This document shows positions 51,489 to 58,457 of a stretch of DNA of 64,000 nt, piece after piece (within the stretch, counting starts at the first letter, position 1; every line of letters starts with the position of its first letter). The notes under the pieces are model-generated. The model ran no database searches, was not told the DNA's origin, and saw only the letters and a list, made by a program, of their open reading frames with translations. Made by a program: the position numbers and the translations under genes. The stretch is taken from positions 62,001 to 126,000 of the forward strand of contig DASSKE010000005.1 of assembly GCA_035690865.1 (NCBI GenBank), written 5' to 3'. The stretch is from CAMLQK01 sp035690865 (GTDB taxonomy: Bacteria > Patescibacteriota > Saccharimonadia > Saccharimonadales > UBA4665).

Positions 51489-52073
51489 TTACTCTTTACT
51501 GCCTGGCTTTTCGAGGATTGAGAATATCCTCAGCAGGGACAACAACAGCAAAAGCGTTACCGCAAGCTGCAGAACCACCCAGACCCAGGAGTACACCGGA
51601 TGCTGATTAAATCTGGCAAGGAATACTAATTCAAGCACGCAAACCCCAAACTGTAAGCCCGCCGAAAGGCCAAGCATGACATCATGTAACTTTCGGGCGA
51701 TCCATGCAAGCCCTGTAGCCGCAAATATAACAAAAAGAAGAGCCGCAAGGTTATGTAATGCTATTTGCGTGTTTCCTCCTTTATACGGAATAAGTACAAC
51801 GAGGCCAATACACATGGCACTCAAGTACATCGCAACGCCAGCTTTATGCAACTCCTGCGCCCTTAATCGCCTGCCGGTGTGTGCCAGCAAAAATATAGTC
51901 ACTCCCATTGCGAACAAAAAGAACGGTAATGTGTATACCTGGAGCGCAAGGTGGCTAAAGGTTTCCCAGTGAGGATAAAGCGCATAAGCTATGCCAATAT
52001 TAAGCGCAAAGAAAATAATGCTGGCTCGGATAAGAAACTCGTCGTTGGCTAGTCTGGTTTTTATGCTCTTCAC
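51489..52073 (-). CDS. Small integral membrane protein
   Basis: 194 residues from a GTG at 52073; TATACT lies 7 bp upstream, supporting this start and a leaderless mRNA. About six hydrophobic helices are visible (for example 'IIFFALNIGIAYALYPHW', 'FFLFAMGVTIFLLAHTG', 'AVTLLLLLSLLRIFSILE'). Charged residues cap the helices (R-R-L-R). No family was recognised. It ends 9 bp before the methyltransferase gene on the same strand, so the two probably share a transcript. Confidence 0.75.
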   Translation of the reverse strand: MKSIKTRLANDEFLIRASIIFFALNIGIAYALYPHWETFSHLALQVYTLPFFLFAMGVTIFLLAHTGRRLRAQELHKAGVAMYLSAMCIGLVVLIPYKGGNTQIALHNLAALLFVIFAATGLAWIARKLHDVMLGLSAGLQFGVCVLELVFLARFNQHPVYSWVWVVLQLAVTLLLLLSLLRIFSILEKPGSKE

Positions 52074-52126
52074 TTATGCCAGTATAGCAAAAAGGCTCTT
52101 CTTTTAATGGTATGATTATAGTAAGC

Positions 52127-54673
52127 ATGAGGGGTATTACTGTACGGAATGTTAGATTGCTCGTAGCGGGCCTGCTTATTGTTATCGGCATGGGGGCGTT
52201 GATCTACGGTTTTGCTTCACATTCCGACACATCCACGCATTCGACGCCAAAAGCAGATACCACGCCGCCAACCGTACAAATCCAGCTCCCTCAATCTGCC
52301 ATAGAGCTGGCAAGTAGTAGCCAAACCCTCGAAGTTTCGGCGGATGCGAGCGACAATACCTCGGTAGCTCGCGTTGCATACCTGCTTGACGGCAAAGTTG
52401 TCGCCCGCAGCATCGAGCCGCCATATACCGTGCAGATATACATTGGCGCACTTGCTCCTGGCAAACATACTTTGCAGGCCGTTGCCTACGATCTGGCTGG
52501 AAACAGTGCCAAAAGCAAGGTGTTTACTTTTACCATTACAGAAAGCCGGACAATTGCGGTTACCGACGACACTTCGCGTTCAATTGTGCAAAGTAGCACA
52601 AATAAAACAAGAACGAGCTCAGGCTCGACGTCAAGTTCAACCGGCAGTAACGAAAATAACGGAAGCAGCGATAACGGTGGTGGCGTGACAGACCCAGCCG
52701 ACGACCTGGGCACACGGACATCCGGCGGCTGGTGGGCATCGCTCCCTGGCAGCATGAAGGTTTGCAGTAATTCCCTTTGGCAAAAAGGTCCGGCAAATGC
52801 CCCCAGCGGAGCAATTACCGTACCGGCTGGGGATAATACGAGCTTTGACTTTGGCCAAACTAATAAAACATACTGGTTCGCCCCTGGAGTTCATACACTT
52901 GGCAGTGGCGAATTCTCGCAAATTACACCCGGTGCAAATAGCACGTACATCGGTGCACCCGGTGCTATACTTGATGGCGCAAATAACAACCGCTACGCCT
53001 TTTCGGGCACAGCGAGCAACGTGCGCATCGCCTATCTCGAAATCCGCAACTTCGGTCGCGGCAACGACAACAACAACGAAGGAGTAATTAATCACGATTC
53101 CGGCACCGGCTGGACCATGGAATACCTCAATGCACACAACAACGATGGCGCGGCGGTGTTCGTCGGCACAGACAACATTGTGCGCTATAACTGCCTCAAA
53201 GATAACGGGCAATACGGTTTTAGCATGTACAAGCCCCAGGTTGAAGGTGACTCGGCCATTAAAAATATCACTATCTTTAACAATGAAATCTCTGGCAACA
53301 ACCAGGATGACTGGGAAGCACAAATATCTGGCTGTGGTTGCACGGGTGGCGGTAAATTCTGGGACGTACAAGGTGCAACGGTTAAGAACAACTACGTACA
53401 CGACAACTTGAGCACCGGTCTGTGGGCAGACACCAACGACATAGACTTCTTGTTTGACAGTAACTGGATCGAACACAACGAGGGAGAGGGCATATGGTAC
53501 GAAATTAGCTACAACGCCACAATAAGCCGTAACGTTATAAAGCGCAACGCCTGGACGAGCGGCGCAAGTAATACCGGGTCACCTGGGCCGGCCATTTACA
53601 TATCTGAGTCGGGCGGTGACGGCCGCCTAGCATCAAGCGTTTCGGGCAGCTCTAACCTGAACATTAATAACAATCTTCTCGAAGACAACTTTTCTGGCGT
53701 ATCAATCTTTGAAAATGCCAACCGCTTTTGTAACTCAAACGGCAATACCAGTAAAACCTACTGTACGCCATTTGTCAGTCCTACGATTATTCCGTCGCCC
53801 TACGACTATACCTACCCTAATCCGATCAACGCCACTCACCCATGTTACGCTAACGTTACAAGTGAGCCATACACCACCGACTGCCGCTGGCACGCAAAGA
53901 ACATAAAGGTCTTTAGCAACCAGTTCAACTTTACGGAGGCAAACGTGCCCTGCGCTGGCACGTTCTGTGGAGCACAAGCGCTTTTTGCCACTGGTGCCGA
54001 CAATATTTCGTGGGATCCGGCGGCATATAACGTGACCAACGTCCAAAACGACGTTATGTTCAATAATGGCAACGTGTTCTACAGCAATACCTACAGCGGT
54101 AACTGGAAATTTGCAAAAGGCTGGGGCGAAACTATTGGCTGGAACGTTTGGCGATCGTCGCCTTTTAATCAAGATAGCGGCAGCGCGTTTAGCGGTGATT
54201 CCGTGCCGCCAGTAGATAACGCACTTGATGCCGACACGGCAACACTCGAAGGGTCAATTGGGCAATGGCAAGCCTGGTTCTCGGACACAATCGAGCAAAC
54301 TAGCGCAGAGGCACACAGTGGCACGCAAAGTCTGCGCGTTAACATAAATGCTGGCGGCAGCTGGGGCGTACAACTTGGGAACTACCCTGGATTTACAGCA
54401 ACGTCTGGTTCAAAAAAGGTTAGTTTTTGGGCTAAGCAAGGTACTGGGTCGGTGCCGTCGGTTACGCTGCGAGTCAAGTGGTTCGATGCAACCGATACGC
54501 TTATACAAACCGACAACGTTACCATTGGCACGCTTACTACCAGCTGGCAAGAAGGAACGGCAAATCTTACCGCTCCTTCGGCCACAGCTAGCGTGTACCT
54601 CGAGATACTCAATAGCTCAGGCGGCGCTGGCAATACGCTGTACCTCGACGACTTTACCGTTGCCGACAACTAA
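52127..54673 (+). CDS. Large secreted protein: Ig-like domain, parallel beta-helix, carbohydrate-binding module
   Basis: 848 residues from the ATG at 52127. A signal-anchor (~8-27, 'LLVAGLLIVIGMGALIYGF') is followed by an Ig-like domain (~50-130, 'VARVAYLLDGKVVARSIEPP' with 'GKHTLQAVAYDLAGNSAKSK'), a Ser/Asn-rich linker, and a right-handed beta-helix (~250-480) with PbH1 turns such as 'NNYVHDNLSTGLWADTNDID'. The C-terminal ~140 residues form a jelly-roll CBM ('GTQSLRVNINAGGSWGVQ', 'NTLYLDDFTV'). This resembles polysaccharide lyases or alginate epimerases, but the catalytic residues were not identified. It acts at the cell surface. Confidence 0.85.
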   Translation: MRGITVRNVRLLVAGLLIVIGMGALIYGFASHSDTSTHSTPKADTTPPTVQIQLPQSAIELASSSQTLEVSADASDNTSVARVAYLLDGKVVARSIEPPYTVQIYIGALAPGKHTLQAVAYDLAGNSAKSKVFTFTITESRTIAVTDDTSRSIVQSSTNKTRTSSGSTSSSTGSNENNGSSDNGGGVTDPADDLGTRTSGGWWASLPGSMKVCSNSLWQKGPANAPSGAITVPAGDNTSFDFGQTNKTYWFAPGVHTLGSGEFSQITPGANSTYIGAPGAILDGANNNRYAFSGTASNVRIAYLEIRNFGRGNDNNNEGVINHDSGTGWTMEYLNAHNNDGAAVFVGTDNIVRYNCLKDNGQYGFSMYKPQVEGDSAIKNITIFNNEISGNNQDDWEAQISGCGCTGGGKFWDVQGATVKNNYVHDNLSTGLWADTNDIDFLFDSNWIEHNEGEGIWYEISYNATISRNVIKRNAWTSGASNTGSPGPAIYISESGGDGRLASSVSGSSNLNINNNLLEDNFSGVSIFENANRFCNSNGNTSKTYCTPFVSPTIIPSPYDYTYPNPINATHPCYANVTSEPYTTDCRWHAKNIKVFSNQFNFTEANVPCAGTFCGAQALFATGADNISWDPAAYNVTNVQNDVMFNNGNVFYSNTYSGNWKFAKGWGETIGWNVWRSSPFNQDSGSAFSGDSVPPVDNALDADTATLEGSIGQWQAWFSDTIEQTSAEAHSGTQSLRVNINAGGSWGVQLGNYPGFTATSGSKKVSFWAKQGTGSVPSVTLRVKWFDATDTLIQTDNVTIGTLTTSWQEGTANLTAPSATASVYLEILNSSGGAGNTLYLDDFTVADN

Positions 54674-54683
54674 GCTTTGGCGG

Positions 54684-55172
54684 CTACTGTACGTCGTCAT
54701 AGTTCGTAGGGGCAAGCGTGCCACGCATAATAAGTGCAAAAAGCGCCTTCACTTCTTTGGCGCGCACTGGTTGGTCGTTTAAGCCAGCTTCACATTCGGC
54801 GTCCATCACCTGGATTTCTTGCTTAAAGCGATCGTACGCTGTGCCCGGAAATCGTTCTTCTTTAGGCTGTGAAAATGCAATGTCTAGTGACCGACTATCA
54901 GATCGACGCAATACGCCGTCAGTACCAACGCCATACGTATGTGATGCTACTTCAGGTGTGTAGGCGTGCATTAAGCCCCAATCGGCCTTTAGCCAGAACG
55001 ATATTTCTGCGCCCGTTTGCTCCTGCACTGCCTCAATATCCAGGTCGCCTTCCCCAAAGTGGGCGTGAACTGCGGTCAGCCCTTCGTCATACGCTTGGCG
55101 AGCAGCTTCTTGTTCGGCGCTCGTTAGCGGCGCTCGGCCTGGTTCAAATGGTTCAGTTATTCCTTCAATCAT
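54684..55172 (-). CDS. Hypothetical protein
   Basis: 162 residues. Not recognised. It is acidic and soluble, with 'ARQAYDEGLTAVHAHFGEGD' and 'EAGLNDQPVRAKEVKALFAL'. The promoter is textbook for this window: TATAAT, 6 bp, ATG. It converges on the large secreted protein gene, ending 11 bp from it. Confidence 0.65.
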   Translation of the reverse strand: MIEGITEPFEPGRAPLTSAEQEAARQAYDEGLTAVHAHFGEGDLDIEAVQEQTGAEISFWLKADWGLMHAYTPEVASHTYGVGTDGVLRRSDSRSLDIAFSQPKEERFPGTAYDRFKQEIQVMDAECEAGLNDQPVRAKEVKALFALIMRGTLAPTNYDDVQ

Positions 55173-55228
55173 ACGCCTATTATACGCAAAGGAACCAAAG
55201 ACACCTAGTTTTTTGATTCTTCTAAATT

Positions 55229-55621
55229 CTAGGACTCACCTGAAGGTCGCACGTGGGTCAACACAAAAGCCACGGCAAGCAAAACTACAAGACCGCCGTC
55301 AAACACCAAAATATCTGCAACCCCTTTAATTCCACCTTGCTTCAAGAACACAACCCCTAGAGCCACCAGTGCGATCTTATTAAAGAGGACAATGGCCCAC
55401 AAAGAGCGATTGCCTAGCGGCCGCCAAGCAAGTAATGCAAAAAGAGCCGCAAACGTGGCAAAGCCTACCATGCGCCATGCCTCCACCACCTTTGTTGCGG
55501 GCGATGCATCGGCCACATTAGGTATTGCAGAAAAGGCTGCGCCAAGCGCTGCAGCGGCCGCTACCCATAACAACGTTTTGGCAATAAGTGTTCGTTTTGT
55601 ACTTCCAATTTCAGCTTCCAT
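55229..55621 (-). CDS. Small membrane protein, about four helices
   Basis: 130 residues from the ATG at 55621, favoured over the longer frame because TACAAT lies exactly 6 bp upstream. Four hydrophobic segments are seen: 'LLWVAAAAALGAAFSAI', 'MVGFATFAALFALLAW', 'LWAIVLFNKIALVALGVVFL' and 'ILVFDGGLVVLLAVAFVL'. It resembles DoxX-like/four-helix small membrane proteins in size only; the function is unknown. Confidence 0.75.
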   Translation of the reverse strand: MEAEIGSTKRTLIAKTLLWVAAAAALGAAFSAIPNVADASPATKVVEAWRMVGFATFAALFALLAWRPLGNRSLWAIVLFNKIALVALGVVFLKQGGIKGVADILVFDGGLVVLLAVAFVLTHVRPSGES

Positions 55622-55714
55622 GCACATATTGTACCAGAAACAGGGGCGTTTACTCAGTACCACAACTGCACCGTAACTACTAGCCATGCTGCGCGCATGC
55701 TATATACTCAAAAT

Positions 55715-56002
55715 ATGAATAAAAATTTAAAGAACTTCCTGCAAGGCTACCTTAATGTTGAAGTAGCACACGATGACATGAACGAAGTCGTAGCGACTCT
55801 GCGGACTATGACTCCTGAATTTCGGCAAGACCTAAAGGAGGCATTTGCTGATCTGCTTGCCAAGAAATACCTTACCGTTAACGATTATTTTGAGCTGACA
55901 CTGTATGCGTTTGACTCAGAAGGGCTCATGTACGACTATTTAAGTAAGGTCTACGCTTTCTTGTATGAGGGTCTAGAGCACCAGCCATATTTGCCAGATT
56001 AG
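55715..56002 (+). CDS. Hypothetical small acidic protein
   Basis: 95 residues from the ATG at 55715; TATACT lies 6 bp upstream. The sequence is helical ('MNKNLKNFLQGYLNVEVAHD', 'EFRQDLKEAFADLLAKKYLT') with no known motif. It is the last ordinary-looking gene before the structured, mobile-element-rich region that begins at 56.0 kb. Confidence 0.7.
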   Translation: MNKNLKNFLQGYLNVEVAHDDMNEVVATLRTMTPEFRQDLKEAFADLLAKKYLTVNDYFELTLYAFDSEGLMYDYLSKVYAFLYEGLEHQPYLPD

Positions 56003-56023
56003 CACCCTTCCTAGTGGCTTCAC

Positions 56024-56090
56024 GGGGAATCCTTCTCTGTTAGCGGCAAAAGCTTTGCCGGAGCTTTCGCCCATTCTCTGTCGATTCCCC
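56024..56090. other. Long inverted-repeat hairpin
   Basis: GGGGAATC (56024-56031) pairs perfectly with GATTCCCC (56083-56090), enclosing further hairpins including GGCAAA-AGC-TTTGCC (56045-56059). No coding frame is present. It may be an RNA structure or a terminator-like boundary; there is no T-run, so a plain terminator is unlikely. Confidence 0.55.
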
Positions 56091-56108
56091 ATCTAAAGTC
56101 GAGCAATG

Positions 56109-56135
56109 AAAAAAGCCCCAACTTTCGTTGAGACT
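56109..56135 (-). terminator. Strong Rho-independent terminator with GAAA tetraloop
   Basis: On the reverse strand AGTCTCAAC-GAAA-GTTGGGGCT forms a 9-bp stem (with G-U pairs) closed by a GAAA tetraloop and followed by TTTTTT. On the forward strand the same stem is followed by CTTTT, so it may also act on the forward gene ending at 56002. Confidence 0.8.
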
Positions 56136-56140
56136 CTTTT

Positions 56141-56345
56141 CATGGTGAACCTGATTGAGTCGAACTGGAACCTAATCTGTGATGAAATACTACGTTAGGT
56201 AGAATTACTCAAGGGAGAACGGGGGTCATTAGCTCTCCCTGCGTAGTCTAGAACCTGTAGCTTGTCTAGTCAGATTATCAGGGGTGCTTAGTGCTGTCTG
56301 AAGGTGATCTAGTGTATGGGCGAAGTCACCCAACCCTATAACTCT
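56141..56345 (-). ncRNA. Candidate structured RNA or long 3' UTR with tRNA-like tail
   Basis: About 205 nt without a gene between the 125-codon gene and a strong terminator on the same strand. It contains a perfect hairpin AGGGAGA/TCTCCCT (56212-56218 with 56234-56240) and CTAGA/TCTAG pairing. Its 3' end resembles a tRNA tail (…CCAG-TTCGACT-…-GTTCACCA), but the T-stem does not pair. It is either a small RNA, a processed 3' UTR, or a recombined tRNA end left by integration. The function is not assignable. Confidence 0.35.
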
Positions 56346-56362
56346 ATTATACAATATGGGGT

Positions 56363-56740
56363 CTAAGCGGTTAGTTCACGAACAGGAGCGGGAGCGGGAA
56401 GCTCTGCATAAGCAACGACTTCTGCATCAATGAGGTTAGGGTGTAAAGGTTTTGTAGCACCGTGTTCTAGATTGCCATTCATGGCAATTTCGCCAATTAC
56501 TCTTTTCATTCCTAACATTGAACTACCTTCGCCAATTTGACGTAACTCTTCATCACTGTAACGAGCTGCCATAGCTCCTTGAGCAAATGCAACATTACGA
56601 GCGTCATCGCCTTCAAGCGTTACTTCTATAGGCGGTTCAATACGAACCTCTTTGTTATCTGCACCATAAAAAGAATTAACGGTTAAGTAGGTGCTACCGT
56701 TTTCCGACATACCAATTGTGTGTACTTTGTCAAAAACCAT
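56363..56740 (-). CDS. Hypothetical protein
   Basis: 125 residues, not recognised. The first half reads as beta strands ('MVFDKVHTIGMSENGSTYLT', 'VRIEPPIEVTLEGDDA') and the middle as a helix ('VAFAQGAMAARYSDEELRQI'). The tail is Ala/Pro-rich. A Shine-Dalgarno (AGGAG, ~6 bp from the ATG) is present. It lies between the candidate RNA/terminator and the recombinase remnant and may be mobile-element cargo. Confidence 0.6.
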   Translation of the reverse strand: MVFDKVHTIGMSENGSTYLTVNSFYGADNKEVRIEPPIEVTLEGDDARNVAFAQGAMAARYSDEELRQIGEGSSMLGMKRVIGEIAMNGNLEHGATKPLHPNLIDAEVVAYAELPAPAPVRELTA

Positions 56741-56834
56741 AAAAACTCCTAGCTGAATGTATTGTACTATATTTTTGCATAAGCGTCAAGGTTTTCTTCG
56801 GCGACACAATGCTTTTAGTACAATAGAAAGAGAG

Positions 56835-57188
56835 ATGCATAACAAAAACTACTCAAACCTAAAGTCGTGGAAGAAAGGTCAATCGGGCAACCCTGCTGGG
56901 CGCACGCATGGTTCCAAGAACGTGTCAACCATAGTTCGTAAGCTCTTGGAGCAAGACGGAAAAGGCATGACAGATGACCAAATTGAACACCTGATTATGA
57001 CACTGACCGAGAGTAGCAGCATGTTACTTAATCAAAAAGTGGTTCCAAAAACAGGCGGTGGCAAAAGTAGTTCTCCGCGGTACCATTGCTACCGTAAAGG
57101 CTGTGAAGGTGTAAATAAACGCTCTCTAGGCATCGGTGAAACTCATGAAGCGTGGTTGGCTATGTTGCGTCACGTTCAGGCTTCCTGA
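56835..57188 (+). pseudogene. DUF5681-type N-terminus fused by deletion to a serine-recombinase fragment
   Basis: From the ATG at 56835 (GAAAGAGAG upstream) residues ~1-60 are DUF5681-like: 'KKGQSGNPAGRTHGSKN' is the K-G-Q-S-G-N-P-x-G-R-x-x-G-S motif found near phage terminase small subunits. From ~residue 70 the sequence turns into a recombinase zinc-ribbon-like stretch ('GGGKSSSPRYHCYRKGC') and stops at 57188. The next part of the recombinase continues in another frame (57152-57766). Two unrelated gene ends have therefore been joined and then frameshifted. Confidence 0.65.
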
Positions 57189-57766
57189 GGGGCTACAAAG
57201 AGATTCTTATACGCCAAGCAGCCAAAGAGAACGAGCGGATTAACGACAAGGTCAAAGCCCAACGTGCAGTCCTAGATGACATCGCTGACACTCGCCTAGA
57301 CGCAATTGAGGACAGGTTGCTGGAAAAAGACGGCAAGCGCAAGCAAGAGCTGTCTGAGCTGATTGAACGTCTCGACAATCGTAAATTGGATGCCAAAGCG
57401 AAGTTAGACGAGCTGGAAGCCCAACAAACTGTGCAAGAAGCCAAGATTACTTATGCCATAAACCACATGCACAACATCGCCAAACAGTGGCTAGATGCAG
57501 ACTACGACCTACGGGTGAGGTTCCAAACTATGTTATTCCCACAGGGTACAACCTTTGACATGACTACCATGCACTTTGGAACCGACAAAATTAGCCCACT
57601 TTACAGGTACGCAGCCAACAAAAAAGACCTTTCAGAACCTGAAAAGTCTTCTCTGGTGACCTCACCGACCTATTTTTGGAACACCCTCTACCCTGATTTG
57701 GAGCTACTAAATGAGCGATTGATAGAGCTTGGCATTGATGAAGAAATGGAGGCCAAGAATGTTTAG
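57152..57766 (+). pseudogene. Large serine recombinase, C-terminal remnant
   Basis: The frame resumes as 'GFLRGYKEILIRQAAKENE', directly continuing the zinc-ribbon fragment lost to a frameshift near 57180. A long coiled coil follows ('DKVKAQRAVLDDIADTRLDA', 'KRKQELSELIERLDNRKLDA'), then 'LWLDADYDLRVRFQ'-type and 'LFPQGTTFDMT' blocks, as in the C-terminal domain of large serine integrases. The catalytic N-terminal domain with the nucleophilic Ser is absent. The tail matches the relic at 2949-3050. The element can no longer move by itself. Confidence 0.75.
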
Positions 57767-58241
57767 GTTCTTATGTAAAGATCGTGCAGAAACAAACGAA
57801 TTGCTCGCATCTACGCTGCACGACCAAGATACATTCTATCCTAAGTTCATCCAGGACCTCAACACTGCACAAAGCGAAGTTATTATCGAGAGTCCGTTTA
57901 TAACTGGCAATCGGGTCGCCAGTTTACTTCCTATTTTTAGCAAAATAAGAAGTCGAGATGTTCGCGTAATTGTTAATACCCGCGATCCTCATGAGCATGA
58001 CTTCCCATTTAGCCAGGTCGCAACCGATGCAATACAAGAAATGCAAGCCTTGGGCGTGGAAGTACTATTTACTGGTGGGCATCATAGGAAACTAGCTATT
58101 ATAGACGGGGTACTATTGTGGGAAGGAAGCCTTAATATACTGTCACAAAACGATAGCTGCGAAATTATGCGCCGCACCAATTCCCCGTCTCTCGCTCAAC
58201 AAGTTCTACGCTTTACAAAAATTAACGCCTTTCTAGGGTGA
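57759..58241 (+). CDS. Phospholipase D-like (HKD) nuclease, single-motif type
   Basis: 160 residues from the ATG at 57759, which has GGAGG 7 bp upstream and overlaps the recombinase stop. One HKD motif is intact: His109-x-Lys111-x4-Asp116 followed by 'WEGSLN' (G-S-x-N). Single-HKD proteins of this size (Nuc, BfiI N-domain, bacterial PLD6-like) work as dimers and cut DNA or RNA, or act on phospholipids. 'SEVIIESPFIT' and 'VRVIVNTRDP' are the usual strands before the motif. Its position behind a recombinase suggests mobile cargo, possibly defensive. Confidence 0.85.
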   Translation: MFRFLCKDRAETNELLASTLHDQDTFYPKFIQDLNTAQSEVIIESPFITGNRVASLLPIFSKIRSRDVRVIVNTRDPHEHDFPFSQVATDAIQEMQALGVEVLFTGGHHRKLAIIDGVLLWEGSLNILSQNDSCEIMRRTNSPSLAQQVLRFTKINAFLG

Positions 58242-58256
58242 TACAATAGGATCTAT

Positions 58257-58457
58257 ATGGAGCACTACAAAATTACCGAGGACGATATTCAAGGCATGAT
58301 CTACTACTTGAAAGTCTATCATCCTGAAAATGCCAACCGTGAATATGCCACTGAGCTGCTTGAGTATATGAAAGCGACGTATCAGCGTTTAGCGCTTACA
58401 AACCCAGAGGTTCTTGAGGAGCTTTACCAAGCTTTTCAGGGTACCAAGGCTCGTTAG
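58257..58457 (+). CDS. Small hypothetical protein
   Basis: 66 residues, acidic and helical ('DIQGMIYYLKVYHPENANRE', 'EYATELLEYMKATYQRL'). AGGA 5 bp before the ATG and TACAAT further upstream support expression. It lies 15 bp after the PLD gene and overlaps the end of the convergent DUF4365 gene by 4 bp. The size and charge would suit a small partner or antitoxin-like protein for the PLD nuclease, but there is no direct evidence. Confidence 0.6.
   Translation: MEHYKITEDDIQGMIYYLKVYHPENANREYATELLEYMKATYQRLALTNPEVLEELYQAFQGTKAR

Noticed and set aside
56141..56345. Second tmRNA or tRNA gene
   Set aside because: The CCA-like end and TTCGACT loop are present but the T-stem does not pair (TCCAG against CAATC), no acceptor partner was found, and an intact tmRNA exists at 12113-12529.
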